A stretch of DNA of 56,347 bases from Iodobacter sp. BJB302 (GCF_002735645.1 NZ_PDZG01000025.1:1-56347); one strand, 5' to 3'; positions 8,199 to 18,964 are shown, counted from the first letter of the stretch. Notes: generated by a model from the letters alone, not told the origin. Numbers and translations are program-made.

Positions 8199-10754
8199 TT
8201 AAAGCTTGTAATCAAAGCCAATAAATCCGTAGCGGCCTGATGTGGTACCGTTATATCCGCCACCATCAACAGAGTATGGTGCAACTTTATCAAACAGATT
8301 ATTTACACCCAATACAAAAGAGGTATTTTTATTGAGCTGATAACCCGCAGATAAATTAAACACGGTATATGAAGGCAAATAGCCATCCGGATTACTGCTG
8401 TTTTCTGGTAAATCAGCTGCATCATGCACACGGGCATACGTTTTGGCGGTTAAAGTGGCATCGTATTCTGCATACTGATAGCCCAGCGAAATCCGGTTAG
8501 ACCAGTCAGGATTATTATATCCACCCGTACGCTCTACAGGATCTGTTCCTTCCAGATCAGAGCTCTTATAACTTAACAGGTAGCTGAATTGATCCCGGAA
8601 TGTAAACTTGCCCCAGCCATTGGTTTTATAGGCAAAATTGAAATCCACATCAATACCTGATGTATCAATTTGGCCAATATTGGCTAAAGGTAAATCAATT
8701 ACTTCGATTTTACCCCTGGTTAAACCTGGATAATTCTTTAATTCATCCGGATCCAGCGCCAGGCGTTTAATTAATTTGCCCATAGCAGGATTGCTGTCTT
8801 CGTGATCAATCACATACTGCGGATCCAGGCGTGCAATTGCATCATTTTGCTTAATACTGTACCAATCAATGCTCAGTGACAGGTCTTTTAGTGGCTGAAA
8901 TACAAAGCCCAGCGTTAAGTTATTAGATGTTTCAGGTTTTAATTCCGGATTGCTGCGGCTGTTTAAATCAACCCTGCCGATGCATTCGCCGTTTGGAACA
9001 CCCATTGGCTTGCAGCGGGCCCAGTCATTATAAAAGTAATAGCTTGAAGTAGGCGACATGCCTAGTTGCTGCAAGCTGGGCGCTCGGAATGTGCTTGTGG
9101 CCGATCCGCGTAATAACAGAGATTCAACAGGGCGATAAGCAACAGCTACTTTAGGCGATGTTGCCCCGCCCACATCGTCGTAATGGTCATAACGCAATGC
9201 AGCTTGTATTTCCAGGTTTTTTAATACCGGGATATTTAATTCACCATAGATTGATTTAACCCAGCGGCTGCTCTCTACGGTGCTGTCTTCAACCGCTTTT
9301 TCTTTTAAAATATTCACACCGGCTGCAAAACCAACATCCCCCCCCGCTAATTGAAACAGTGAAGAATGAGATACACGCGCATCACCAATTAATAAAGATG
9401 CAGTGCCTTCACGATAACGGGATGTAATTAAGGCGTTGGCTAATTCAACCGGATTATTGGCCACAAATGGATCATATCCGCCCTTTTTAAAGGCAGCAGT
9501 AATTTTTGCAGCGTCAGCGCGATCTCTCGCCTGGCTGCTTTTATTGCTGCTGTAAGTTAAAGCAGTTTCACCATCCCAGCCCCCCAGCGAGGCTTTAGCC
9601 CCTAAAACAGCACGCAGCGTATCGCTGTCTACATTATTTTGCGCTAAACCCGCTTCATAAATACGGCGGGTAACGGTGATATCCTTGCCATTTGTTTTTA
9701 CACCGTTAATCACATCTTTATACGCCGCATCACCCGCTTTAATGACTGCTTGTGCCGCGGGAATAGAAAGCGGCCAGCTTTCAAATGCTTGCCTGTCCTG
9801 ACCAATACCCAGCTCGGCAAACAATAATGCATCATCACTGATCTGATAGTTATAAAGCGCATTGGCATTTAAGCGCTTTATATGTGCACTGCGATAAAGA
9901 TTTTCATTAGAAAAGCATTTCTGGTTGCCAAATTGATCAGTCACAATTTCGCCATTGCCTTCGCAGCCTGGCAACAGAGTCGTTGTTCCCCCTTTAATTT
10001 TATAAGCGCCACCATGCAAACCGGTAAAGCGATTATCTGCCCCGCCTAATCCACGTTTATCCAGATTTTTGCTTGCATCATGCTTATTATCAAGAGTCGG
10101 TTTTTTATCCGTTACATCCAGCGTGACTAATAAATTCTGATTATCTTCATTTAAATTACCAAAGCCAGCAGCAATGCCCAATACTAAATCCTGGCCATCA
10201 CCCGCAAAGTTTTGTCCGTATTTACCCGTAAGCGAAACGCCTTGAAAATTGCGCTTGGTTTTAAAATTAATCACCCCTGCCACTGCATCCGAGCCATAAA
10301 TCGCCGCTGCACCATCATAAAGCACTTCAATTTGCTCGATGGCAGAGAGCGGAATATTGTTCAGGCTGACCGGGCTGGTATCCACATCAGCAAAGCCATT
10401 GGGCGCTAAGCGACGGCCATTCAATAAAATCAACGTATTTTTAGCGCCCATGCCCCGCAGGCCCACGGTACTGGAGCCTGGTGCAAACCGGCCGCCATCG
10501 GTGGCAAATTCTAAGGAAGCTTTAGGCAACAGGTTATCCAGCGCTTCTACCACGGTGGTGGCACCGGATTTTTCAATTTCATCACGCTTGATAATGGTGA
10601 CCGGCGACGGGCCTTCCTTATTAATACGTTTGATATTGGAGCCCACCACCTCAACGCGTTCAACCTTATTCGTTGGAAGATCTGCAGCGTAAGCCAGAGT
10701 AGAAGCCGTGATCTGAGCAATCACCATCGTCAGTAGTTTTGGTCTGAAATGCAT
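8199..10754 (-). CDS. TonB-dependent outer-membrane receptor, substrate unknown
   Basis: 851 residues: signal peptide (1-23, ending LAYA), a TonB-box-like start (VERVEVVGSNIKR), plug domain to about residue 165 (GLRGMGAKNTLILLNGRRLA, YDGAAAIYGSDAVAGVINF), then a 22-strand barrel ending YGFIGFDYKL. The barrel has the usual RAPSLQQLG and NPELKPETSNN motifs. The VGSNIKR N-terminus is common in receptors for sugars, peptides or other nutrients rather than only siderophores, and no Fur box is seen upstream, so an iron role is not supported. AAAGGGGA precedes the ATG by a few bases. It is single, with no transporter or enzyme partner nearby. Confidence 0.9.
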   Translation of the reverse strand: MHFRPKLLTMVIAQITASTLAYAADLPTNKVERVEVVGSNIKRINKEGPSPVTIIKRDEIEKSGATTVVEALDNLLPKASLEFATDGGRFAPGSSTVGLRGMGAKNTLILLNGRRLAPNGFADVDTSPVSLNNIPLSAIEQIEVLYDGAAAIYGSDAVAGVINFKTKRNFQGVSLTGKYGQNFAGDGQDLVLGIAAGFGNLNEDNQNLLVTLDVTDKKPTLDNKHDASKNLDKRGLGGADNRFTGLHGGAYKIKGGTTTLLPGCEGNGEIVTDQFGNQKCFSNENLYRSAHIKRLNANALYNYQISDDALLFAELGIGQDRQAFESWPLSIPAAQAVIKAGDAAYKDVINGVKTNGKDITVTRRIYEAGLAQNNVDSDTLRAVLGAKASLGGWDGETALTYSSNKSSQARDRADAAKITAAFKKGGYDPFVANNPVELANALITSRYREGTASLLIGDARVSHSSLFQLAGGDVGFAAGVNILKEKAVEDSTVESSRWVKSIYGELNIPVLKNLEIQAALRYDHYDDVGGATSPKVAVAYRPVESLLLRGSATSTFRAPSLQQLGMSPTSSYYFYNDWARCKPMGVPNGECIGRVDLNSRSNPELKPETSNNLTLGFVFQPLKDLSLSIDWYSIKQNDAIARLDPQYVIDHEDSNPAMGKLIKRLALDPDELKNYPGLTRGKIEVIDLPLANIGQIDTSGIDVDFNFAYKTNGWGKFTFRDQFSYLLSYKSSDLEGTDPVERTGGYNNPDWSNRISLGYQYAEYDATLTAKTYARVHDAADLPENSSNPDGYLPSYTVFNLSAGYQLNKNTSFVLGVNNLFDKVAPYSVDGGGYNGTTSGRYGFIGFDYKL

Positions 10755-10990
10755 GTCGTCCCCTTTGACTGATAAAAAGCGCTCGCTTTTTATGTCTATT
10801 AGTTATAAAAGATATTATTTATATATCAATAAACAAAATTTATCATAAAGGTGACAAATGATGACAAGCAAATAATTTAAAACCCTGACCTTTGCAATAA
10901 CACTTTGATTTATATATAAAAAAAATTATTATAAATTTGCATTACTGCAACAATGGTTTATTTAATGCAAAGTAGTCGGTAAAAAATAAA
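10755..10990. other. AT-rich promoter region of the TonB receptor
   Basis: A strongly AT-rich stretch (10790-10985) upstream of the receptor on the minus strand. It likely carries the promoter; no Fur-type palindrome or other known operator was found by eye. Confidence 0.45.
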
Positions 10991-11030
10991 AACCCCGCCA
11001 GATTCGCAATTGCGATGGCGGGGTTTTATA
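10991..11030 (-). terminator. Terminator downstream of dsbD
   Basis: Stem AACCCCGCCA (10991-11000) / TGGCGGGGTT (11016-11025) with an inner GATTCGCAATTGCGAT loop that can extend the pairing, flanked by A and T runs on both sides. It ends the minus-strand dsbD transcript and separates it from the receptor promoter. A short ATAGA tandem lies at 11043-11060. Confidence 0.85.
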
Positions 11031-11064
11031 TAAAATATTCTATAGATAGAATAGAATAGAATAT

Positions 11065-12945
11065 TTATTTCTCCAACACCTGATCCAGTAATTGCTTAAA
11101 TGGTTCGGCAGATTTAAAGCCAATACTGCTTTGCAGCTCTTTACCTTCTTTATTAAAGAAAATAATTCCAGGCGGGCCAAATAACTTAAAGCGCTTTAAT
11201 AATGCTTTATCGTCTGCTGTATTGGCGGTGACATCCACCTGTAATCGTCTCATTTGCCCCATTCTGGCAGCGACTTCCGGATTTGAAAAAGTCAGCTTTT
11301 CCATTTCTTTACAAGAAACACACCAATCCGCATAAAAATCGAGCATTACCGGCTGATTTGTTTGCGCTAATTCCTGCTCTAACTGGCTTAAGGTCGTAAC
11401 CTTGCTAAATGGGGGATATGACTCTGCTTTAGCCTGTGCCTGCAGGCCTTGCAAAGGCTGCAGCGGATCACGCCCGCCACTGAGTGCGCCAATCAATAGA
11501 GCAGATCCTGCCAGAAGTGCAATCACCCCCAGCCCTTTGCAAAAACGCGGCCAGCCTTTGCTGTCTGCCGGAAGCGGATCAATCGCCCGCAAAAAGATGG
11601 CAGATATAATCAATAGCGCAGCCCATGCCAGCATGGCAAATACTGCGGGCAATACCGGGGATACCAGCCAGATCGCTACAGCCAGTAATAAAACACCGAA
11701 TACTTTTTTAATGTTTTCCATCCATGCCCCGGCACGCGGCAGGGCCGATGCGGCGCAGGCCACCATAATCAGCGGCACGCCCATGCCCAGCGCCATCACA
11801 AACAGTGCCGCCCCCCCCAGTACCGCGTTATGCGTTTGCGCTATATAGAGCAATGCACCTGCCAGAGGTGCTGCCACACAAGGCCCGACAATCAGCGCCG
11901 ATAAGGCGCCCATCATCAACACGCCCAGCAAAGATCCACCCTGCTGACGATTGGCGCTGCCAGAGATTTTGCTTTGCAATGATGCGGGCAATTGCAGCTC
12001 ATAAAACCCAAACATCGATAAAGACAGCAGCACAAACACCAGTGCAAACGCGCCTAATACCCAGATGTTTTGCAAAGCAGCAGAAAGCATAGAGCCAGAT
12101 AAACCGGCGGCCACGCCTGCCGCGGCATAACTGACCGCCATACCCAGCACATAAAAAAGAGATAAAACAAAGGCGCGTTTTTTGCTGATCTGATCGCCAT
12201 GGCCAATAATAATCCCCGATAAAATCGGGATCATTGGAAACACGCAGGGCGTTAAAGCCAGTAAAAGACCAAAGCCAAAAAAGCTGAACAAAATCAGCGT
12301 GAGATTGCCACTGCCCAGCAATGAATTGATTTGCCCGGTATCACTTGCCTGCGCCAAAGGGGCTGCTACGGCCGGGGCAACCGCACTGACCAGCACTGCT
12401 GACGCCACAACACTTGCGCTGGCAAGTGTCTCTTTAGCCAGCTCTTTAATCACTGGGGTTTCAGTATTGACAGCAGGCTTAATGACAGAGGCCAGCACCG
12501 CCACAGCTGAGGCTTTGCTGCGCGCCACAGCGGCCAGCTTAATATCTGCAATCTGGGTAATAGGCGGATAACAGAGGCCCGCATCTGCACAGCCCTGTGC
12601 AATCACGGTTAATTTAAATTGCTGAGCGACAGGGTTTTTAATCTGCACAGGCAGGACTAATTGCCCGCGATAGGTTTCTACCTTGCCAAAATTGGGATCA
12701 TCGTGCGGCAATGAGGCAGGAAAATCGATCTCTCCCAGCTGCACGCCCTGATCTGCAGAAATTTTCAGCTTATTTTTGTAAAGATAATAGCCCTGAGCAA
12801 TCGCAAAACGCACTTCCACCGTTTGGTGATCGCGTGCGCTGGCGCTCATTTTAAGGGCCTGCTCAGGCTCTAAAAATTCGGGATCAGGCTCTGCCCATGC
12901 CATCATCGAGATGACACACAACAGCGCACTGAGGATCTTCAACAT
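11065..12945 (-). CDS. dsbD: Thiol:disulfide interchange protein DsbD
   Basis: Inner-membrane reductase that carries electrons from cytoplasmic thioredoxin to periplasmic DsbC, DsbG and cytochrome c maturation proteins. All three modules are visible: N-terminal periplasmic domain with its cysteine pair (GCADAGLCYPP); a central eight-helix membrane domain with LTPCVFPMIPIL and VGPCVAAPLAG supplying the membrane cysteines; and a C-terminal thioredoxin domain with DWCVSCKEME. A long Ala/Val-rich linker joins the first two. I start at ATG 12945, which gives a clean signal peptide (MLKILSALLCVISMMAWA) and has AGAGAG upstream; an upstream start at 12978 would precede it by 11 residues. About 626 residues, slightly longer than E. 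coli DsbD because of the linker. Confidence 0.96.
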   Translation of the reverse strand: MLKILSALLCVISMMAWAEPDPEFLEPEQALKMSASARDHQTVEVRFAIAQGYYLYKNKLKISADQGVQLGEIDFPASLPHDDPNFGKVETYRGQLVLPVQIKNPVAQQFKLTVIAQGCADAGLCYPPITQIADIKLAAVARSKASAVAVLASVIKPAVNTETPVIKELAKETLASASVVASAVLVSAVAPAVAAPLAQASDTGQINSLLGSGNLTLILFSFFGFGLLLALTPCVFPMIPILSGIIIGHGDQISKKRAFVLSLFYVLGMAVSYAAAGVAAGLSGSMLSAALQNIWVLGAFALVFVLLSLSMFGFYELQLPASLQSKISGSANRQQGGSLLGVLMMGALSALIVGPCVAAPLAGALLYIAQTHNAVLGGAALFVMALGMGVPLIMVACAASALPRAGAWMENIKKVFGVLLLAVAIWLVSPVLPAVFAMLAWAALLIISAIFLRAIDPLPADSKGWPRFCKGLGVIALLAGSALLIGALSGGRDPLQPLQGLQAQAKAESYPPFSKVTTLSQLEQELAQTNQPVMLDFYADWCVSCKEMEKLTFSNPEVAARMGQMRRLQVDVTANTADDKALLKRFKLFGPPGIIFFNKEGKELQSSIGFKSAEPFKQLLDQVLEK

Positions 12946-13088
12946 GGGGTTTTCTCTCTTTAGCCAGTAAACAGGCATAGAGTTTAATTGTTATTATATT
13001 TTTAACACTAAGACTTTTTAGTTATTTAAAAGCAAAGATACTTAAATAAACCGCCAGAATACTTGCACGCTTTATCAGCAAAGCCCAT

Positions 13089-14942
13089 TCAGCCCTTAAG
13101 CGCATCCAGCAAAACGACACAATTCTTACCCTGATGCTTGGCCTGATAAGTGCCATCATCCGCCCTTTTCACCAGGCTTTTGGCATCATCGCCTGTCACG
13201 AACTGGCTCACGCCAATACTTACCGTGCAATGTAAAACCAAACCCGGTGCGGGCCTTTGTATCTGATCTTCAAAACGCTGCCTCAGGCGCTCTGCCACAT
13301 TAATGGCATCCTCGCTGCGTGTTTCCGGCAACACCACAATAAACTCTTCACCACCATAACGATAAGCACTATCCATTTCCCGCAAGCAGCCCCTGATCAC
13401 CATGGCCAGAGACTGCAACACTTTATCGCCTTCCAAATGCCCGTACTGATCATTCACTTTTTTAAAATTGTCAATATCCATTAAAAGCAAAGTGAGCGGC
13501 CTGCCATAACGCCTTGCCCGTTCGATTTCTTTTTCTATGTTTTCATAAAAGTGCCTGCTGTTAAATAAGCCGGTCATACCATCAGTAATGCTCAGATCCC
13601 GATAGCGGGCCTCACTGGCTTTTAAAGCTTCTTCGGCGAGACGGCGCTCGTTCATATCCTGCAATGTTTCTATGGCCCCCACCACTTTGCCATCCATATC
13701 ACGCAAAGGGGCGGCCGTAAAAAAGACCCATTTGCCTTCAGTGCCAAAATGGGCGAAAAAATCCTCTGCCTCAAAAACACCTTCAATCAGGCGTGAAGGA
13801 CGAAATTTACCGTGATAAAACTGATCAACATCGTCTGCCATCGCACCATTCATAATTAAATCAGCCATCACGGGGCGCTCGCTCGGGTAAAAAGCCCGCC
13901 ACTGCTCATGCGTGCCAATCACATCACTTGCAGCAAGCCCTGTAAGCGCTTCGCATGCCCGGTTCCAGTGCGTTACAGTGTGATCCCGGTCAATCACAAA
14001 AGTCGCCACAGAGCTGCCATCGACAATCTGCGCTAAAAAAGCTTCACTCGCCTGAAGCGCCGCTTCAACCGCATGCCTGCGGGTGACATCCTGCAAGGTT
14101 TCCATCGCACCAACCACCTTGCCACAATCATCCCTGATCGGCGTAGCCGTGAAATAAATCCACCTGCCGTCTTCCCCCATATGCGCAAAAAAATCTTCAG
14201 CCTCAAACACGCCTTGATTATTAAAAGAGACAGACACCTTGCCCGGGTAAAAGGCCTTCACCTTCTGCTCTAAAGCATCTTCAAGCATTAAATCGGCCAA
14301 TACAGGCCGTGGCTCAGAGTAAAAAGCCTGCCACTGATTAGAAGTACCAATCATTTCAAATGCTTTTTTGCCTGTAAACACTTCACAAGCCTGATTCCAG
14401 TGCGTGACCTGATGATTGCAATCAATCACAAATGAAGCCACCGGGCTGCCTTCTACAATCTGGCTTAAGCTTAGCCTGTGCTCTATCATGTTCAGCTCTG
14501 CACTAGTCCGTGCATGCTGGTCCCGGCTTTCATTAATGACCCGCAATAACACAATAGGCAGCAGCACCAAAAAACCACCTTCAGCATCTTTAATCAGAAA
14601 GTGCTCGTTTTTTAATTGCACAGCCTGTTTAATCCATGCCTCACGCCCTGCAGGTGCCAGCATCACAACGGGCAAATTCTGGCTAATCTGGATTAACTGC
14701 CGGGCGTACTTCAGATGGCTTTCAGCCAGATCAATCACCAGAACATCGAAAGAAAAATCTTTAGACCGGAGTACCTGATCAAGCTGCATTAAATCCCGGC
14801 ATTCATGAATTGTGCAGGGCAGATCACTATCCTGCATTCCACGGATCAATGGCGCACTATCTGCATACTGACCGAGCAGCAAGAGTATTCTGATTTGTGA
14901 AGGCGATTCACCATACAACAACATAAAAGCCCCAATGCGCAT
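13089..14942 (-). CDS. Diguanylate cyclase with two PAS domains (receiver-like N-terminus)
   Basis: Likely makes cyclic di-GMP from GTP. The order is: a degenerate receiver-like region (RILLLLGQYADSAPL...FDVLVIDLAES...PVVMLAPAG) over about the first 130 residues; two tandem PAS domains that are clear duplicates of each other (VTHWNQACEVFTG / VTHWNRACEALTG, each with FEAEDFFAH); then GGDEF from DGMTGLFNSRHF, with the intact catalytic motif YGGEEF and a DIDNFKKVND metal site. I see no RxxD inhibitory site directly before it. Start is ambiguous between 15032, 14942 (MRIGAF) and 14924 (MLLYG); I favour 14942 or 14924 since the longer form adds a hydrophobic stretch with no good ribosome site. Confidence 0.88.
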   Translation of the reverse strand: MRIGAFMLLYGESPSQIRILLLLGQYADSAPLIRGMQDSDLPCTIHECRDLMQLDQVLRSKDFSFDVLVIDLAESHLKYARQLIQISQNLPVVMLAPAGREAWIKQAVQLKNEHFLIKDAEGGFLVLLPIVLLRVINESRDQHARTSAELNMIEHRLSLSQIVEGSPVASFVIDCNHQVTHWNQACEVFTGKKAFEMIGTSNQWQAFYSEPRPVLADLMLEDALEQKVKAFYPGKVSVSFNNQGVFEAEDFFAHMGEDGRWIYFTATPIRDDCGKVVGAMETLQDVTRRHAVEAALQASEAFLAQIVDGSSVATFVIDRDHTVTHWNRACEALTGLAASDVIGTHEQWRAFYPSERPVMADLIMNGAMADDVDQFYHGKFRPSRLIEGVFEAEDFFAHFGTEGKWVFFTAAPLRDMDGKVVGAIETLQDMNERRLAEEALKASEARYRDLSITDGMTGLFNSRHFYENIEKEIERARRYGRPLTLLLMDIDNFKKVNDQYGHLEGDKVLQSLAMVIRGCLREMDSAYRYGGEEFIVVLPETRSEDAINVAERLRQRFEDQIQRPAPGLVLHCTVSIGVSQFVTGDDAKSLVKRADDGTYQAKHQGKNCVVLLDALKG

Positions 14943-15162
14943 CAAATCCAGAGAAAGAAACACTCGTATAAAGCCCAAAACCAAGGAGAATACCCCATCA
15001 GTAAAGGTGCTTTTAAGTTGCATTACAAGCAAAAATCTGTTGAACCTGTTGAACGTTAAATACGGGCTCTTTTTATGCCAATCACTACTCCAAAAAATCT
15101 GCCAATACAGGCTGTAAGCTAAAATAGCCGCACTGCTAATTAATTGACTCAGGCATTTAAAT

Positions 15163-18100
15163 CTATTTTAAATCAAACTTTACTTGTGGCCTTTGCTCTG
15201 AGCCCTGCCCAATCAGCGCTTTCACCATAAATAAGCGGGCTTCATCTACGCCTGCAGCCAGCAAACCGGCTTTAACCTGCAGCGCACGCCTCTGGCCAAG
15301 GGCATTTAAATCATCGTTTTTAATATCCGTATGTTCAAAAATCAGTTTTTCCATTTCAGCTACAGACAATGATTTATCCATACCAATAAAATTAGCGGGC
15401 TTATCAAATTTTTCACGCTTATAAACTTTTCCCAGCAAATCCGGATATTCATCTTTACCAATGATGAATTCGTTGTCGTCTTCACTCAGCTTATTACCAA
15501 GACCAGCCAGTTTGATCTGCCGTATTTTTCTTTGTAAATCTTTAGCCTTTAACCCTTCTTTATCCAGTACCGGATTCAGCACGCTTTGAATGTCTAATTT
15601 TAATCCTGGGCGCTCTGCCAGTACTCCGGCAAGTTGTTTGATACTGAGATCTGCCTTATCATCAATTTTATCACTGCCTGCAGCAAACTCAATATGCGAA
15701 AGCGTTGCTCCCTCATGCCCCATTGCATTTGCAAGCGCATCAAAAGGAGATGTAACTATTTTTTCTAATACATTAGCCACCACCTGCCAAAGTATGCCTG
15801 ATATGCTGAATTGTGGATCTTCTAATGATCCCTCAATCGGCAAATTTAAATTAATCTGGCCACGCCGGTCGGTTAATAAAGACAGTGCCAATTTAACAGG
15901 CAATTGAGTGGCATCGGCACTCTCTATTTTTTCTTCACTTAATGTAAGCTGATCTAAAAATATTTTATTTGTGGCTAATAATTTACTGCCTTCAATTTTA
16001 TAAGCAATATCCATCGACATTTTCCCTTTCTCTACGCCATAGCCTGCATACTTGGCCGAGTAAGTTGAAGCTGATGTCAGATCGTAGTTTTTTACCCCGC
16101 CTTTTAAATCTAAATATATTTTCTCAGATAAGGGGTTAAGCGTGCCACTCACTTGCATGGGCGCTGTTTTATCTACAAAGCCATGTAAATCCAGCTGAGC
16201 ACGGGCACTTTCTACACTGGATAAGCCATAAATCACTCCGCCCATCTTATTTAAATTAGCCGTAAAGTTAGGCTTGATAAAGAAATCGCTGTAACGGATA
16301 TCTCCGTTACTGAACACTACTTTTTTAATATTAACAGGCGCCAGCCGCTCTGAGGCAGGCGCAGATGCAACAGCGCTGGCCGTATTTGCCTGAGCAACTG
16401 ATACTTCTTTACCATCATGCACCACAATGTCCTGTAAATTTAATCTTCCGGAAGAAGATAAAATAAGCCGTGAAAAATATTTATCCAGCTCAATCTCAGC
16501 AATATCAACTTTCAGGGGCACAAGCGACGCGTCAATTCCTTTAATATCCAAACGATTCCATTTTAAAAAGGCAGTGGACGTCTGTTTATCTAGGGCATAA
16601 AAATGATTAATACTGAATGCGCCCCGATAACGGCCATTGAACTTTGGCTTAGTTGCTAACTGCAAATTACCCTTAGCATTTAATAAGCCTCTGGCTAATT
16701 CAATATTAAGGTACTGAGTAAAATAGGGCTGTAAAAATGCGGCATCTGCATTGCGTAAATCAAGTGCAATTTGTGCAGAAAAGGGCAAATGAATAATGCC
16801 TGCATCCACATCAATCAAACCACGATTTCCCCAATGACCACTGAGCTTTAATTGCCCTTTACTGCCAGGCTCAGTATCAAAATGATCAAATACCAGAGAA
16901 ATATCCCGGACAGGAACAGGGGGGGCTTTTACTATCCGCTGATCAGAAAAATCAAGCGCCCAATCTTTTAATGAAATTTTACTGATTTGCACATGCCAGG
17001 GAGCAGCAGGCTTTGCTGCAGCCTGCTCAGCCGGTAACAGTGCATTAAAATTAAACTGACCATTGGCTAACCATTCTGCGCCTAATAATCCTCCTTCACT
17101 TTCAACTGCCAGCGCCTTCACCGACTTTTCTGCCGAATCTGAATTAAGCCCCTGCACTGAAAAATGATTTACTTTTAATAATGATTTTTTTTGTTCAGGC
17201 AAATGCAGAGCAAACTGATTGAGCCTGATCTCTGTTTCTTTTACAGACCAGGCCAATGGCGCTTGAGAAAAATGTATGGTGCTGTGTACATCAAGCCGGC
17301 CATCACTGATTTCGCCTTTAAAATAGGGTGCAAGCAAAGCACCATATTTGGCCAGTGCAGCAGCCTGAATATCCAGCTTGCCGTCAACGAGTAAAGGCTG
17401 TGCTGATATTTTTATATCTGCGGAAAATTGCTCGCCATCATCGGTTTGCGCAGAAAGCTGCACAGGGCTGTTTTTTCCGGGCTTACTTGAAAAAGCAGAT
17501 AAATTGAGTTTTATGCCATTGAACTGATAATTCTGATAACGAATTTTGCTGTTTAATACGGTTATTTTTCCTATTTCTAAATCAGCCTTGCTCTGATCAG
17601 CACTTGCCTTACTTTCTAATGCCTGCTGCCAGTTCAACTGGCCCTTTTCATTTTTTTCAATCGCTGTATCCAGCCCATCCAGACGGATATCAGCGATATG
17701 ATACCGGCCAGATAATGGCTCTATACTTTTTAAATCAACAGATAAGCTGTCTATATTAATTAAAGGCTGATCCTGCAGAGAAGCGCTGAAGTGATCAAGC
17801 CGCAAAGGCCCACTGATACTCAGTTTTGTTTTTTCTTTTTCTATATCAAAATGCAGGCTGATCTGCCCGGACAAAGATGCAGACAATAGTTTTATATCAT
17901 TGGGAAGCCTGACGTACTGAGCGTATTGCTGCAAATTTAAGTTTTTAAAATCAAAAGTAAACTCTGTGTCTTTACTGCTTGTAAAAGGTTTGCTTTTTGC
18001 ATCCAGCTGAAACCGAGTGCCATTCAGCTCACCAGAAACCCGGGGTAAAATATATTCATTAACACGGTGGGCCAGCGTAGATATAAAAGGCAGTGCCACC

Positions 18101-18597
18101 TCTAAGTGCTTTATTTTTTGCTTTGCATTTAAAAACTGATCATCAAAATCAAGGGATCCATTTTCAATTTTAATATTATTAATTGCAAATTTCGCCAGCT
18201 CACTCTTTGTATTTTTATCTTTTGAAAAATGCTCAATTAAATCAGAGAAATTATACTCATGCTCTTTTGTTCTGATTATTTTTATAACAGGTGAATGAAG
18301 TGTAATTTCTCTGATAACCGGGGCTCTTTTCCATAAAGACGCCCATTCAAAATCAAGCTCTAAAAAATTAAAGTCAACAAACGGCTCAGTATTTTCTTTG
18401 ATGCTGACATTTTGCAAGGTTACAGTGAGTGTGAAGGGATTAAAGTCTATTTTTTCAATCTGCACATGACGATGCAAAGCAGCAGATGCAAAAGTTTCGA
18501 TCCGGGGCCTCGCCCACTCAGGAAGAATCAAACCAGCAATCAAAACGAGTACGGTAAGTAAGCCGCCCCAAAGCAACATCCAGCGTTGGATTTTCAT
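15163..18597 (-). CDS. DUF748 / AsmA-like envelope protein
   Basis: A very large protein (1144 residues) with one N-terminal membrane helix (about 7-27) and a long periplasmic part rich in beta strands. The opening FASAALHRHVQIEKIDFNPFTLTVTL-like segment and repeated D-x-R-x-x-G-type strands match DUF748, a member of the AsmA-like group of bridge-like lipid transfer proteins between inner and outer membrane. The last ~200 residues (FAAGSDKIDDKADLSIKQLA) resemble an OmpA-like peptidoglycan-binding region. A role in envelope lipid homeostasis is likely by family but not shown. CGGAG lies upstream of the ATG. No operon partner is evident. Confidence 0.85.
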   Translation of the reverse strand: MKIQRWMLLWGGLLTVLVLIAGLILPEWARPRIETFASAALHRHVQIEKIDFNPFTLTVTLQNVSIKENTEPFVDFNFLELDFEWASLWKRAPVIREITLHSPVIKIIRTKEHEYNFSDLIEHFSKDKNTKSELAKFAINNIKIENGSLDFDDQFLNAKQKIKHLEVALPFISTLAHRVNEYILPRVSGELNGTRFQLDAKSKPFTSSKDTEFTFDFKNLNLQQYAQYVRLPNDIKLLSASLSGQISLHFDIEKEKTKLSISGPLRLDHFSASLQDQPLINIDSLSVDLKSIEPLSGRYHIADIRLDGLDTAIEKNEKGQLNWQQALESKASADQSKADLEIGKITVLNSKIRYQNYQFNGIKLNLSAFSSKPGKNSPVQLSAQTDDGEQFSADIKISAQPLLVDGKLDIQAAALAKYGALLAPYFKGEISDGRLDVHSTIHFSQAPLAWSVKETEIRLNQFALHLPEQKKSLLKVNHFSVQGLNSDSAEKSVKALAVESEGGLLGAEWLANGQFNFNALLPAEQAAAKPAAPWHVQISKISLKDWALDFSDQRIVKAPPVPVRDISLVFDHFDTEPGSKGQLKLSGHWGNRGLIDVDAGIIHLPFSAQIALDLRNADAAFLQPYFTQYLNIELARGLLNAKGNLQLATKPKFNGRYRGAFSINHFYALDKQTSTAFLKWNRLDIKGIDASLVPLKVDIAEIELDKYFSRLILSSSGRLNLQDIVVHDGKEVSVAQANTASAVASAPASERLAPVNIKKVVFSNGDIRYSDFFIKPNFTANLNKMGGVIYGLSSVESARAQLDLHGFVDKTAPMQVSGTLNPLSEKIYLDLKGGVKNYDLTSASTYSAKYAGYGVEKGKMSMDIAYKIEGSKLLATNKIFLDQLTLSEEKIESADATQLPVKLALSLLTDRRGQINLNLPIEGSLEDPQFSISGILWQVVANVLEKIVTSPFDALANAMGHEGATLSHIEFAAGSDKIDDKADLSIKQLAGVLAERPGLKLDIQSVLNPVLDKEGLKAKDLQRKIRQIKLAGLGNKLSEDDNEFIIGKDEYPDLLGKVYKREKFDKPANFIGMDKSLSVAEMEKLIFEHTDIKNDDLNALGQRRALQVKAGLLAAGVDEARLFMVKALIGQGSEQRPQVKFDLK

Positions 18598-18964
18598 GCG
18601 ATTTTGCGCTCCGTAAGTGAATGCTCTGTGCTCTTAACTACTATTTTAGACCCATGCTAAAACATTGCCTGTTCACACATAAACAAAAACCCTAGCTAAG
18701 CATATAGCGAGCGACAGCAGGCACTTTAAGTCTGGAAGAACAGTACAACAAACCAAAAACTTACAAGTTATAAAAAAACATGCACAGGCCTCAAAAGAAA
18801 CATGACGAACAGTGAAAGTAACTGAGCAAATGATCACTTGCGCCCATCTGCTGCAGACCTTCACTTTGCGTTAAACAAAAATAATCCGCAAAAAACACGC
18901 TAAAAAGCTTAGAATTAAAGGGCAATTAAACCGGCGGCACGCCTATTCATACTGGATTATCAAA
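18598..18964. other. Intergenic region, divergent promoters
   Basis: About 370 bases between the divergent DUF748 and STAS-like genes. No ORF with a plausible start was found. It should hold both promoters; I could not assign boxes with confidence. Confidence 0.5.

Noticed and set aside
18673-18864. Minus-strand 63-residue ORF between divergent genes
   Set aside because: No ribosome site and low-complexity Cys/Val/Phe content typical of chance ORFs.
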